Assembly: GCA_026874595.1 (NCBI GenBank)
Contig: CM049320.1
Location: 37,882,714-37,946,713, forward strand
DNA: 64,000 nt
Source of the DNA: Sipunculus nudus
Taxonomy: Eukaryota > Annelida > Sipuncula > Golfingiida > Sipunculidae
Direction of reading: 5' to 3'
Each line of letters begins with the position of its first letter. Within the stretch, counting starts at the first letter, position 1. The notes below the pieces were generated by a model. That model worked only from the letters and a program-made list of their open reading frames with translations. It was not told the origin of the DNA and made no database searches. Both the position numbers and the translations under genes were made by a program. Below, one piece after another: positions 1 through 11,723 of this stretch.

Positions 1-1200
1 GACTGCTGTCCCAAGCAGATCGGGTGACTGCAGCTGCTATATATACTGTGGTTGCCTTTATATTGGCGGGGCTGAATTTTCGCGGTTTTTATATTTTTTA
101 AAGTTTCACGGGGTTCCTTTTTCGCGCTCTATCATTGGTCTAGTAGTGTATTTCATTATCAAAAATAGTTTCATTTACCGGCGATTTCACTATTATCTAG
201 GTCTCCTATTTCTCTGCCCGGATATCGCATGTTCAAACACTCACAGACGGCTAAGCCGACGCCTGCGGGAAGCATTGACCCCGCTGGCTGTAATTAGTTC
301 AGGGCCGAGGCTCATTAAAAAACAACTCAAATGTTATTAAGGTGTGTCGAGAAACCAACCTGTAACTACAAAACGGTATATTAAGTTTGTTTAGGGAAAC
401 TGTCTTGATAAGGGTATCTTACTCCTGTTAATTAAAAGTCGAGTCGTAATCACCTGCTCAACCAACAAGGGACGCCTGTAGGTAGCCCCCTTGTTTCAGT
501 ATCAAAGGCAGGGATGTGCCCAGAATAATTTGAATGCCGTTTATATATGTTGCTAATTACTTCCATATAGGTGGAAGAAGGAACCGTATTCAGTTTCTCA
601 TGGTTAAAATCTGAAGCAAAACATAATATTCCACTGTTTTAAGGCACTTTGGCCCCAACATGAACTGCGACCTTTCAAATATATTCAAAACTCACGTCAT
701 CACTAGCCAATCATACATCGTTTGGTGCGTCATGATTTCACAGAATTAGTCTTTTATACAATTACAAGATGACCCTACCCTAGCGGCTATATTCACTACT
801 TTAGTGGCAAATTTTATTCATTAACATGACTAAATACGGCACAATGTGAACGAGTACCTTCTACTCAATATTCATTTTTTAGCGGCACTGGATGTCATTT
901 AACTTGGCACACATACACGTAATTTTTAAATATTACTGACCAGCGGGCATTGACACTTTCCAGTCATGTGCCGGGGGAAAGGAATAACTCCCGGGCGCGT
1001 CCGCCGGAGTTAGCACGCACCTGCAAAGGGTCCCGGTGTTTTGCATCAAAGCCAACCGATATTATTTAAAATGGGCCCAGCATTCTCCCTGAATCATTTA
1101 TCGTATATGCACCAGGCTTGATGGACAATTACTACATAGCTGAAGATAAATATCAACTGTCGCAAACTATCGGCAGCTTCTGAAATTAATTATTATGGTC
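1..1200. other. Non-coding stretch, no gene seen
   Basis: AT-rich sequence with many stops in all frames. A GC-rich island near 960-1040 holds a short imperfect hairpin (TAACTCC paired with GGAGTTA). If the exon at 1833 is real, this stretch is probably intron or upstream intergenic DNA of that gene. Confidence 0.5.
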
Positions 1201-1220
1201 TGGTATATGTGCATTCAAAA

Positions 1221-1285
1221 CTGCGCGGTTTCATTTTCGCGGTCAGGGAGCGACCGCGAATATCGCGAATTTGAAACCACCGCAA
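1221..1285. repeat. Palindromic CGCG-rich MITE-like repeat
   Basis: The left arm (1221-1244) and right arm (1251-1285) are inverted copies of each other with a few mismatches around a six-base loop. Both contain GGTTTCA and TTCGCGGTC or their complements. Similar 'TTCGCG' stretches appear at 75-90, 47440-47470 and 47785-47845. Such palindromes are often the remains of small non-autonomous DNA transposons. The family is not identified. Confidence 0.45.
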
Positions 1286-1530
1286 GTATATATGACATCT
1301 TAAGTAGCAAACCTGTTAAGTGTCAGGCACACACCCCTTGGGTGTATAATTAATTAAAGGGCCGAAACATTAGCACGTGAGAAACCTCGTTCCCTGCAGA
1401 TCCAAGAGAATACCAGTGGGCGTGGAGCCTCATTTAATCTTCCTACATTTTGTTGATAAAATTGATTAAATAAGCATAGTAATAATGAAAATATGTTAAA
1501 AGGGTTAAATATGCTACTGTTTTCCACAAT

Positions 1531-1533
1531 ATA

Positions 1534-1577
<44 letters not shown>
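1531..1577. repeat. (TA)n microsatellite
   Basis: Nearly pure AT dinucleotide tract of about 45 bases, interrupted once by GT. It generates a spurious tyrosine/isoleucine-rich reading frame. Confidence 0.9.
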
Positions 1578-1578
<1 letters not shown>

Positions 1579-1832
1579 CTTCTTGGGGAAAAAGACTATA
1601 CAGCATCACGCCCATCTATCGATCTTTAAGTATTTTGCCTTCGTACAAAAAATATATGAAAAACAATTATACGGCAACAATGAATCCGGATATTGTAAAA
1701 CCTTGTTATGTATCATACTTCCCCGTGACCCATATCCAGCTTCGTAGAATTTAATTTGAACTTTTTATATTAAATCGATATTTTTTTGTTTTTACCTTTT
1801 CCTTTATTAATAAACATTCATCAAATTTACAG

Positions 1833-1975
1833 ATGATTCTTTTCGTGAGAAAACAGCAGAGAGCAAATTCCGTGTTGTTCCTACAGGTGAATGTAGAGAC
1901 TGGAAGGAATATTTGCATGAAAAACCAAAGTTTGCTGAAAAGAATACTTTCAAATTTTCAGCATCGTCATATTAG
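1833..1975 (+). CDS. Putative terminal coding exon of an unidentified host gene
   Basis: A pyrimidine-rich tract (about 1785-1806) leads to an AG acceptor at 1831-1832. From there a frame runs two bases of a split codon plus 46 codons to a TAG at 1973-1975. The peptide is hydrophilic and protein-like, starting DSFREKTAESKF and ending FKFSASSY, with a central CRDWKEYLHEKPKF. An AATAAA polyadenylation signal at 2262-2267 would end a 3' UTR of about 300 bases. Earlier exons must lie across an intron of at least 1.8 kb, possibly outside the window. The frame starting ATG at 1833 is also open for 49 codons, but its product looks less like a real protein and it would ignore the splice site. I do not recognise the family. 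The exon call is inference from splice, polyA and composition signals. Confidence 0.45.
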
Positions 1976-2290
1976 TAAGTAGGCGGTAGCTGTGAAAAGC
2001 GGTAGTATTACTTGGTACTTCTTGTAAGTATGCACAAAGATGGATTTAGGATCTTTTCGCAGTTTGTAGGATCCGTACAATGTTTGCACAAATTAGGTTT
2101 AAGGAATGATACTGATATAATTTTTTTTTTAAGAATGCGATCCCAGTGAATTATACGTTTGGATGTGGTGGACAAGTATTAGAATAAGTAAGGATATCGA
2201 AAGGATGGATTTGGAGGTGGAGCGAAACCCACCAAAAATATCATTATATATTTAGACCTGCAATAAAGGAAATGTTGTTAAACAAACGCT
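1976..2290 (+). other. Putative 3' UTR with polyadenylation signal
   Basis: Sequence after the TAG of the 1833-1975 exon. AATAAA at 2262-2267 is the first canonical signal. GT/T-rich sequence (2272-2300) follows, as expected downstream of a cleavage site. Confidence 0.35.
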
Positions 2291-2740
2291 TCATTTTTTA
2301 TTTCAGAGATAATTGAGTTTCTCTTATTTCAAATCTTTTTGTTCTTCATTATACATAACACCATCTTTTCCTGCTGCTTTGCGTCGGGAATATATAATTG
2401 TTTACATGTTTAAATAATATATGTCGTATGAGTGAAGATTTAGTAACTATATTGTTTAAATTGTGTTTGCTGTTAATGATTCTGAAACATATCCATTGTT
2501 AGATCATTATGAGATAGGTGGAACGTCATGTAAATTAAGGATTTAATTTAAGATTTTTAATTTTATTTAAGATTAATATACCCATTTACTGCAGATTTTC
2601 TTTCACAAATGCCCATATTCAAGGTCACAAAGGAGACTGAACAAATAATATTTTAGTATGAAGCATTCGACGTCCCATGCATTTGTATGGAAATGTTGAA
2701 CAAAATACGTAAAAATCATATCAAGGTGGCAGTTGTGCCC
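2291..2740. other. Intergenic, nothing recognised
   Basis: AT-rich with no supported gene. At 2745-2770 the complement of the sequence reads CAGTGGCGGATCCAGG, the typical end of a hAT-type element; no partner end was found nearby. Confidence 0.4.
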
Positions 2741-2778
2741 CTCTATAGCAAAAGCCTGGATCCGCCACTGATCAAGGC

Positions 2779-2942
2779 TAAAAACGGCATAGCCATGCAT
2801 GAGTGAAACATGGCCGTACATGGGCATGACCTTCCCGTTAAGCCTGCATACCGCTCACCGCCTGGGCTGAGATTCTAACTCGCATTCTCCCGACTTTGAA
2901 ACCTGTGCTCTGCTCCTGGACCACAGAAGCCGGTTCTGTGTC
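2779..2942 (-). mobile_element. tRNA-derived SINE, family 2, copy a
   Basis: Read on the minus strand, the element begins near 2942 with a tRNA-like head: a box-A-like TGGTCCAGGAGC and a degenerate box B, GAGTTAGAATCTC, at about 2869-2881. Its tail matches the copy at 41175-41425, including the 'GGCCGT' and 'CTTCCC' blocks. The decayed promoter boxes suggest an old copy. Family assignment comes from comparing three copies in this window, not from a database. Confidence 0.5.
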
Positions 2943-2944
2943 TA

Positions 2945-4800
2945 TCAAGATGTTTCTCGTTGAATGTCACATATAACTAGTCTATAGTAGACATAAACTG
3001 TATGTACAGTATGAGATTCTCAATTCTACAGAGCAGTCCCTGCAAAAATGTTCCCAATTCAGCCCGACAGATCCTATAGACGCAATGAGCATGGCGCACG
3101 TCGCCAGTCTCATTATTCATAATACTTATAAATATTATCAAAGGAACAGTCTAGTTCCTCTGAATCAAGTTGATTCAGACATCTATTCCGGTTGATAAAA
3201 CTATGTATATATTCATTTGATATGCCCTAATGTTCTGTATAGATGACTCAGTGTCAGCTTTGGCCTATACAACCGGCTAATATCCTAATGGCTGAATAAA
3301 CGACTGAACATAAAGGAATCGCCTATGTTGAGCCATATGAACCTGGCTACTGTATGATTTAATACTACGGTCTGTTTACCAGCAGTAAACAGGCATCTCA
3401 AGTGAAATCAATAATGGCTCATGCAGGGGAGCAATTCGGAAATCAAAGCAAGGCGACCCTTTGGGCGTTTAAATAATATACACGGTCTATCTTATTTCGA
3501 ATGCACATTTTAACATACTAGATGCCCGCGTGGAAAATCCACGGTTCTATATGATAAATATAGTTCTGTAATTAGCTGCAAGGGACTGAATGTCGCATAT
3601 TTTATTCCTAGGCATCCGGCAAGATTACTTGTGCTAGAATTCTCCAGAAACCCCTTCCCCTAAAAGGAATCAGCAAAGAATGGGAAATTTTGTTATTCAA
3701 CCAATCACACAAAGAAATTTTTTAAAAGACGTGAGCATATATAGGGTCTACGAATTAAGGGTGATATTTTTTTACGATAAACAACAAGAGTACGACATCA
3801 TGATTGCTGGGGTGATGACAATATAATAGATATAAAGATTGCCGAAAGTTCTGTAAAATGAATACAAAATAGAAGCTAGATGTCCTGACTGGAATCTCGA
3901 TCTTATATCGGGCTGCTTCCTGCTTTTATGATTTACATATGACAAGATAGAGTTTCATTGTTGATATATCAGCCCCGAAGACTAAATGTCATCCGTCGCC
4001 AACAGATGTCGCAAATGTGGTTGAAAATGTCTGTCATGATATAATTACATTTGTCAACATTTTGATCGTAGAGGGCGATATTAGATGATATACCAGAAAT
4101 GAGAATGCTCCGTATATATGGTACGGATAATAATCAGGACAAAGCGTTTACATTGTAAATAAATAAAAAAAAGTAAGCGAACGCTAGATCTCAGCGACCT
4201 CTTCCCTAAAAAGACATTTATACAATTATTTCAAAATTAACGTTACAGAGATTGCATGGCCGAGATTGTAAAATATGTGCAAGTCTAAAAAAATTAAATT
4301 GTCTGGTATCGCCCTGATTATTTCTGTTGGGAAAGCCATTATAAAACAGACATATAAAAATCTATTAAACCGACAGCACAGAAAGATCCTAGGGCTGCAT
4401 GTGCTGTCAGTTTTTCATCAGCAATGCTAGAACTGAAACGGACGGGCGTGAGCAGTTTGATATTATTTTTTCGTCTCCAGTGTATTCGCCCCTTGAATCC
4501 GCTTCTGATGACCCACGACGAAAGAACATTAAAAAGTGTCACACCTTTTTATCAGCAACCTCCTCTCTTAAAGCAAAATTTGTCGATTCCTCTCTTTGTA
4601 GCATCAACTTATAGTTTTATGAATGATCTATATATTATAGGGACATTATTATAAGAAACAATACTCTAATGAAACAAAATGTTAACATCAAATTTTAATC
4701 CTTTACAAAACAAAAATTTCCAATGTACTTTGGTGATTGGTGTAAGGGGCACACTACGATGCAATTAGGTTATCACGAAGTTCTTGGCATTTAAGTTTCC
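2945..4800. other. Intergenic, nothing recognised
   Basis: No reading frame with coding character. Small overlapping ORFs near 4340-4650 on both strands have unrelated compositions and no splice or start context. No clear repeat structure was seen. Confidence 0.4.
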
Positions 4801-4823
4801 ATGGTTTCAGGGACAGGGATATA

Positions 4824-5806
4824 TATATAAAACTAGATGTGTCGGAAAGACACGAATGCCCCCGCCTGGGGCAAATTTGAAACATTTGTTAAATTTGAAA
4901 TTTTTTTTTAAGTTCAGGAGTAGTCGTATGTTCAAAAGTAGGTCAACAAGGGCTAAATGCAAACTCCATCTGTAACGGGTCATTATCAAGCAACACACCA
5001 AAAATCAGGCCAGTATCTGCAGGCATTGTGAAAAAAAGTCCGTACATGTGCATTTTTTCATAAAACTTTTTTTGTCATTCATGAATTTTTCTATGTTTAG
5101 GACCCGTAAAACAATCAAAAGTAACTGTCATTATCTGGCCACACATAAAAAATCAGGGTGGTATCTGCAGACACTAAGGAAAAAAAGTACGTACATATGC
5201 ATTTGTTATGAAAAATTCTATTTTTCATGAAACTTTCTATGTTCAGGAGCAGTCAAATGGTCAGAAAAGGTCAACTGGGACAAAACGTGAACTCGATCTG
5301 TAACTGGTCATTATCTGCCAACACACCAAAAATCAGGCCAATATCTGCAGGCATTGCGAAAAAAAGTCCGACATGTGTATTTGTCATGAAAATTTATATT
5401 TTTCATGAAATTTTCTAAGTTAAGGAGCCGTAAAACGGTTAAAAGTAGGACGAAACGCAAACTCTATCTGTAACTGGTCATTATCTGCCTACACTTAAAA
5501 TTAGGCCAATATCTGCAGGCATTGTGGGAAAAAGTCCGTACATGTGTATTTGTCATGATAATTTCTATTTTTCATGAAATTTTCTAAGTTTAGGAGCCGT
5601 AAAACAGTCCAAAGTAGGTCAACCGGGACGAAACGCGAACTCGATCTGTAACTGGTCATTATCTGTCCACACACCAAAAATCAGGCCAATATCTGCAGGC
5701 ATTGCGAAAAAAAATCCGTACAACTGTTTGATTTCGGAAGGACGGAAGGACGGACATGGGTAAAACTATATGTCCCGGCCCCTTTTGTGGTGGGGGCATA
5801 AAAGTA
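4824..5806. mobile_element. Probable DNA element with internal tandem repeats
   Basis: The left edge has a small hairpin (GTGTCGGAAAGACAC) followed by AATGCCCCCGCC. The right edge has GGTGGGGGCATAAAA at about 5789-5803. ATGCCCCCGC and its inverted counterpart act as short inverted ends. The stretch before the right edge carries GGAAGGACGGAAGGACGGAC and a CATGGGTAAAACTATATGTC block, a tail I associate with abundant bivalve repeats. Everything in between is the five-unit tandem array listed separately. No transposase is present, so it would be non-autonomous. Confidence 0.5.
4906..5740. repeat. Five-unit tandem array, about 170 bases per unit
   Basis: Units begin near 4906, 5096, 5241, 5417 and 5588. 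Each carries, in order, AGGAGC(A)GT, AGTAGGTCAAC, CTCGATCTGTAACTGGTCAT, CAAAAATCAGGCCAATATCT, GCAGGCATTG, AAAAAGTCCG and TTTTTCATGAAA, with substitutions and small gaps. The second unit lacks the AAC...CTCGATCTG block. Several short ORFs here are by-products of the repeat. Confidence 0.8.
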
Positions 5807-5809
5807 TAT

Positions 5810-6330
5810 ATATATATATATTTATAAAAAACCAAAAGCATCTTTAAGTTTTCATAATACTCCAACAACCTTCTTCACCATTAGCAGTCTCCTATAAGGG
5901 CCCAGGTTTTTTATAACTCCGCCTGGAAGGTAAACTGTTTTCCCTTGGTTCGTTGGTTGGTTTTTCTTACAACAACATTTTTACACAGAGCGGACTTTTT
6001 TGTAAAGAAAATAACACCTAAGTAACAAGTCATTCAACTTTGTAGGTAATCTGGATCACAATTAAATGTTTTTAATTCAAAATAATTGTGTATTTTTTTC
6101 AGCTTCTGACCAGGCGAACCTGTGTTACTATGTAATAATTTCCACGGACGCATTTCTTGTACTCTCATATATCGTGAGAGATATTAATAAATACTTATAC
6201 AATGAGCGGGCACGTTGTAATTCCTTTCGTGTTACTGACCTGTGCCCACGCAGTGACTTTTTACATGTCTCATTGATTCGCCCTGATGTCTACATCACTA
6301 CATTGACTTTTAACTGTACTCAAAGTACAT
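5810..6330. other. Intergenic or 3' flank of the LINE, nothing recognised
   Basis: Starts with a short (TA)n tract (about 5806-5822). No gene is supported. The ORF at 6066-6335 on + has no coding context. Confidence 0.35.
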
Positions 6331-6428
6331 TTTAGGATTCGTGTGTTTTATTTATGCAAATATAAATGAAGGTTACACTATGTTCAATCTGCATTTTTAA
6401 AGATTCCATACATGTATGCAATATGACA

Positions 6429-9400
6429 TCACATTTTTGCAAACAACATTTTCAAACGTATATCCCTCTGTGTCTCATTATTCCTATTTGCCAGATTTAT
6501 ATAAATTTCCGTTTCTAATCTGAATTTTAAGTCTTGGAGATAAGCAGTAAAACGGACATTTCTATTGTTAAACTTCTCCACATAAATATACCTTTACCCT
6601 ACCAAAATACAATAGTTCAGAATATCATATACCGTCCATCTTCACTTCATATTCCAAAGAATGTCCCTCAAACAGAGCGGTATGTAATTATCAAATATGT
6701 CGTTCCACCATGTCTGTAAGGTTAACCAAAAATGACGTACCACATAACATTCAAATAAAAAATGTTCTATAGAGTCGATATCACTGCAATAATTACATCT
6801 ATGAGAGCTTAAAATTTTCCATTTAAATAACTTTTTATTACATGGAAAAATCATTGTCAATATTTTATATTGTAATGTCTGAATTGATGTAACTCTATGA
6901 ACATGTACAAGCAAACTGAATGTAACTGGCCAATCTATATCATCATATTTTCTATTCCATTTGTCCACTGATGAAGGGTAATGACACACATTTTGTATAA
7001 ATATCTTATAAAAGTCCCTAACTCTAGCGGTTAACAAATTGATGTCCCCTTCACTAGTATGAAGCGTATATACATCCGTTTCAGTTGTTATTAATGGACC
7101 CTCATTATCTGTTTTTTTCCATGCTACTGGTATAGCATCTACCAAACTAAAATACTTTAAGTATTCCCCTTGCAGTATATTAAATCTCTCCTGAATTATG
7201 TCAAATGTTAATATATTTTTACCTTCTATTATATCTTTTACATAAATAACATTTTGTTTAAAAAAAGATTCGTGAAAAAACACTTTTCCACCTAACATAA
7301 TTTTACTGTTAAACCAGAGAGACTCATTACAGAATTCTTTTCAAATTTCCACATGATTTTCAGGAACTGTTTGTAGAATCTAGGTAATTTTATCGGTATA
7401 TCTCTCGACCATATGAAAATGTGATAAAGTCCCTTAGAGTGTGCTATTTGAAATATACATCTACCACCGGATGGTACCATCTATTACAAAATATTCTTCA
7501 CTATGATAACTTAAAACTTTGCAGAAAACTCGTTTTTTCTACCAATTTCAAGCCTCCTTTGCTTATTTCATTACAAATAGCATATCTTTTTTATTTTATC
7601 AGGCTTACCTTTCCACATAAATGCATAAAGGAAAGATTCGACCCATTCGGGCACATAAAGCATATTTACTGCATACAATAAGTGAGGTAATGCAAGACTT
7701 TTAATTATTGTAATTTTTCCTTTCAGAGACAGATCTCTTTGTCTCCAAATATTTAACAAACAATTCATCTAATCGTGAAGATAAATTCAATTTATCCATC
7801 TCTATTTTATTGTTTGTAAACCATACTCCAAAGATTTTAAACGATCCCTTGTTAACTTTTATACCAAGTAGCGCCTCTCTTGCTGGCAGTGTCTTTCCTA
7901 GAAGTATTATTTCAGATTTGTCAACATTAAGTTTTAATGGAGCGGCCAATTTTAATAGTTCTAGCAGTCTTAAAACAGATCCCAGTGAATACTGATTCTC
8001 TACAAATATTGTTGTATCGTCTGCTAGTGGTACTAATCTATATTCATTTTGCCCTACGCATACGCCCTGAATATCTGGAGCATTTCTTATTCTAATTGAT
8101 AATATTTCAACAGCATTTATAAAGAGCAGCGCGGATATTGGGCACCCTTGTCGGATGCCCCTTTCCAATTTAAAAAAAAATCTGGTTGTTCTTCCATTAT
8201 TTATCACACAACTTTCAATGTTTGTATGTAAAATTTTAACCTATCTTCTTAAACGTGGTCCAAAATTAAAATGTTCTTAAGTTTTATTAATAAAGCTCCA
8301 ACTTAAGCTACCAAAAGCCTGTTTAAAATTTGCAATTAGAATGATACCCGTCAGGCTTTTTTAATGCAATTATCATAAAGGTCCTCTATTGTTCTAATGT
8401 TACAACCTATGTTCCTGTTTTTTAAATAACCAGTCTGAAATTCACTAATTATTATAGGTAATACTTTTTGCATGCGTATGGCTAAAACCTTTGTTTAACA
8501 ATTTATAGTCCTATTGAGCAAGGTGATTGGACGCCAGTTTTCAAGATATCTCAAATCTTTGCCCATTTTTTGGTATTGTCAATTACCCCTGTTCTCGTTC
8601 TACACTAAGCTGTCCATTTTTAAAAGAATAAGAATACGATTCTATTAATGAATATTGCAGATTTAACCAGAAAAATTTATAAAATTCGACGGTAAATCCG
8701 TCTGTTCCCGGACTCTTCCCATTTTTTCATTAAGCTTAATGCTTGTTTACATTCACTAAGTTTTATATCTACTTCACAAAAGGATGATTCATCTTCTCCT
8801 AAAGTCGGATCCTCATTATACCCTTTGAAAAAGAAATCTTCATTTATTTCAGATGTATTATCTTTCATATACAATTCCTCATAGAATTCTTTCAGTAGCT
8901 CAACTATATCAGTTGGATTTTTAATTAATGAATCGGCCTTCATTAATGACACGATCGATCTAGCCGTTTGATTTCTCTTTTCTAAATTCAGAAAATATTT
9001 CGTGTTTCTTACCCCTTATTCAACAAAAATTGCTTTCGATCGTATAATAGCTCTTTTGGTACAGTAGACATTAATTTGTTCCTTTTACACAGTAATTACT
9101 CATATCTCACTTCATCTTTCTCATTTTTATCATTATCTAGTTTCTTTTTTAATATATTTAACATCCTATTTATCAGATCATCTTCTAATCTACGTTCCTT
9201 CGCTTTTGCAGTGGAGTATTTTATACAAAATGCCCTCACATCACATTTTAATAATTCCCAAGACCTGTTTCTATTTATTAATCGCTTATTGTGATCTATA
9301 CGGGTTTTAAAAGTATTTATACATTCATTAACGAAATTATTATCTTTCAATCGATCAGCATTAAATTTCCAAAATCCCTTACCTCCTACCTCTTTGTTCA

Positions 9401-10116
9401 TTTAGAAGTACATTAATAGAAATTAAACAATGATCAGATTTTATTGCCGGGCATATCTGCGTGTTAAGAATATTAAATTGTAAATGCCCACTTACTAACC
9501 AGTAATCTAGACGTGATTGCATTTTTGGTCTGTTTTGCTGATAAGTGTAACCTTTTTCATTGATATTGCGTAATCTCCAGATGTCAACAAGTTTTAAAAC
9601 ATCCATCATGTTTACTATAGCCTGTGCATACCTTGTCCTAGCTTTGTTCAAAACAGGACATTTATCCAAACTAGGATTTATACAAGTATTAAGATCTCCA
9701 CCCAATATAATGGTACAATCATATTCATACAGGTGCGATTCTATTTCTTCCTGGAAGTTTAATTTATCCTGCATGTGATCACCAGTTGGCGCATAGCAAT
9801 TCACTATTAAAAACTTTTGCTCATTTATATTCAACAACACATTATCCGTATTCGTCACTAATCTGCACTTCAAATGTCTTATCACATTTAGTTGGAAACA
9901 AAATGGCCACTCCTTTACTATTTGAAGTACCATTTGAATATAAAATATTACTACCCCACTCATGTTTCCAAATTTGTTCTCTCGATTGCTCAGAATGCGT
10001 CTTTTGTAAAAATATAAAACCTTTATGGAATCTTTTAAGCCATCTAATATCTGTCGACGTTTTTTCTTATCTCCTAGACCGTTAACATTTACGCTGGCAA
10101 AATAACACTCACTCAT
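6429..10116 (-). pseudogene. LINE ORF2 remnant: endonuclease, reverse transcriptase, CCHC
   Basis: The likely start is the MSECYFASVNVNGLG segment at 10116. The endonuclease keeps LIVNCYAPTGD, IILGGDLNTC, SRLDYWLVS and SDHCLISI (about 9400-10116). However, the region of the catalytic glutamate is frameshifted, and in the correct frame reads FLQKTHS, with Lys instead of Glu. RT traces follow: NWRPITLLN (about 8530-8560, -), GIRQGCPISALLF and LADDTTIF (YADD-box variant, ORF 7701-8207), then the thumb region (7571-7768). The C-terminus (6642-7298) has a C-X2-C-X7-H-X4-C finger (CNYCSDIDSIEHFLFEC), and the last segment can be followed through an internal stop to TGA at 6429. At least five frame breaks are visible. 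Confidence 0.85.
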
Positions 10117-10920
10117 AAACTTGAAAAACAATTAAAAACTTAATACCCCGCAAAACATAAAATAGTTTTAAGACCACATATGTCAGATCGTCATTACATC
10201 TAAATCCCAACAATACCTTGTCAAAAATGTCAAACTGTACAAATATAAACAGAATCCTCAATTTATTTCTCAGACTCCATACACGATCTCTATCACAAAA
10301 CCGAACCATTATATCCCTGCACTTATTCCGGTTTCTCGAAGAATCCCCCAACCTATGACAGCGCTGAAATTCAATATCTTCCACATTGTCTACCCCCAGC
10401 TTATCCACAAATAGAGCTTGTACTGTCTTTATACACATAGTACTCGATTCGTTAGAATCTTCAAGCAGTCCAGAAAATTTCAGGTTTTCTCCCCTTAAAT
10501 AAGTGTCGAAATGTAAAAGTCTCTCTTTTAAATCATGATTTTCATATTTATTTTCTTCTAACTGTTGCAATATTTTCGAGTTCACCCCTTCTTGTGCTTT
10601 TACTGTCTCTTTTAATGTTATCAATTCAGACTTAGTCTCTTCTAGCTCAGCCTGTGTGTGTTCAAGAGAATCTTGTAAGCTTTTAAAGTTTTCAAATTCG
10701 GCTCTTAACTGACCAACCTCTGTAGTAAGACCACCCATGGCATTTTTAATTTTCTCAATCTGGCTTTGTAGCTCTCTCATACTTAAATTATATCTGTCAT
10801 ATCTATTGCTTGTGTTCCTTGCTCACCTCTATCACCATCTGGCGAAGTAAGTTTCTTCCCCTTTGGGGTTCCTGTCGAAAGTTTTGGTGTCACCACTTTT
10901 GTTCGTGCCCTGGTATCCAT
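10109..10920 (-). pseudogene. LINE ORF1 remnant (coiled coil plus RNA-binding domain)
   Basis: ORF1 proteins of L1-type LINEs bind RNA and form trimers through a coiled coil. Here the N-terminus (10783-10920) gives a basic 45-residue segment starting MDTRARTKVVTPKLSTGTPK and then meets a stop. A one-base shift restores the frame into the 223-codon stretch at 10109-10780. That stretch has a heptad-like coiled coil (residues about 1-95, e.g. MRELQSQIEKIK). It continues into an RRM-like block with LRGENLKFSGL, IEFQRCHRLG and DIMVRFCDRDRVW (about 95-175), typical of the L1 ORF1 (Transposase_22) family. After NKLR the sequence loses family character, so a second frameshift or truncation is likely. 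The end overlaps the start of ORF2. Confidence 0.75.
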
Positions 10921-10921
10921 T

Positions 10922-11479
10922 TTATGTCTATATTCATGTGCGTGTGTATCGTCAAACAGGCGTGGTCGCGTGTGTCACAGTAAACTAATATGCAGTTGAG
11001 ACCCTGACACGGTCTTAAAGCCGATTACGTATGAGCTCAGAATAATAGAAATGTGTCCGGCCACGTATTGGTTACCTTGTTCACATAATTGAAACTTTCA
11101 ACTTGCAACAGCAGATGTTGTCTTTCATGTTAAGAAAAATTCCGATTTTGCCAACACCATTTTATAGAAATATACACAATATCTCCGCATGCCGATTTGT
11201 AAGACTTATGGTGAACAATATCCCCATTGTTGGAAGCATTTCGCTGCTACTCTGATCACACACGTCCGATCCTCATAGGTCACGTGGACAATTGACAATT
11301 GGACAAATGATGTTGACTTGAAATTTAACTTGAATGTTCCAGGTTAATCTATGACATTAAACATTAAAGAAGTTTATGTGAACGACAATATTCAGTTACG
11401 GGAACAGATCAGTTGTGGCAAATGTGGTTTAAAATGCACTTCGTGGAACGAATTAGGACTTCATAAACTCCGAACTTTC
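10922..11479. other. Probable LINE 5' flank, then intergenic
   Basis: The first ~100 bases upstream of the ORF1 ATG may be LINE 5' UTR, but no border is visible. Nothing else is recognised. Confidence 0.3.
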
Positions 11480-11484
11480 GTCTC

Positions 11485-11515
<31 letters not shown>

Positions 11516-11516
11516 C
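11480..11516. repeat. (CT)n microsatellite
   Basis: CT dinucleotide tract with two CCC interruptions, followed by CTCAGAAG. The second CT tract at 11673-11721 is also followed by CAGAAG, suggesting a local duplication of the tract with its right flank. Confidence 0.9.
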
Positions 11517-11670
11517 AGAAGATGAGGGAATATATAATATTATATATTCTCTCTTCACATAAGAAAAGTTATCAACTCAATCCCCTCTCGTCCCTTTCTC
11601 TCTTTTATTGACTATGAGAAAGTAAGGTTTGTACCGTCCTGTCTCAAAGAAAAAAGCAAAAAGTAAACCA

Positions 11671-11672
<2 letters not shown>

Positions 11673-11721
<49 letters not shown>
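11673..11721. repeat. (CT)n microsatellite
   Basis: Pure CT tract of about 48 bases ending in CAGAAG, sharing its right flank with the CT tract at 11480-11516. Confidence 0.9.

Positions 11722-11723
<2 letters not shown>

Larger units (their letters stand above)
6429..10921 (-). mobile_element. Degenerate L1/Tx1-type LINE, nearly full length
   Basis: Reading right to left, the element has an ORF1 head at 10920, a coiled-coil ORF1, an AP-endonuclease, a reverse transcriptase and a C-terminal CCHC motif, ending in a stop at 6429-6431. This is the two-ORF plan of L1-clade elements; the aquatic Tx1-like branch fits best. Every ORF is broken by several frameshifts, so it cannot be autonomous. AATAAA on the minus strand near 6345 may mark the 3' UTR, but no poly(A) tail or clear target duplication was found, so the outer borders are uncertain. 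It is much older than the LINE at 61132-62943. Confidence 0.85.

Noticed and set aside
1493-1747. 84-codon ORF with tyrosine/isoleucine repeat
   Set aside because: Created by the (TA)n microsatellite; no coding character outside it.
1833-1981. Alternative ATG-initiated 49-codon frame over the putative last exon
   Set aside because: Starts exactly at the splice acceptor, and its product is less protein-like than the frame ending at 1975.
4906-5740. CRISPR-like repeat array
   Set aside because: Units are ~170 bases, imperfect and without short unique spacers; host is eukaryotic. It is a tandem repeat.
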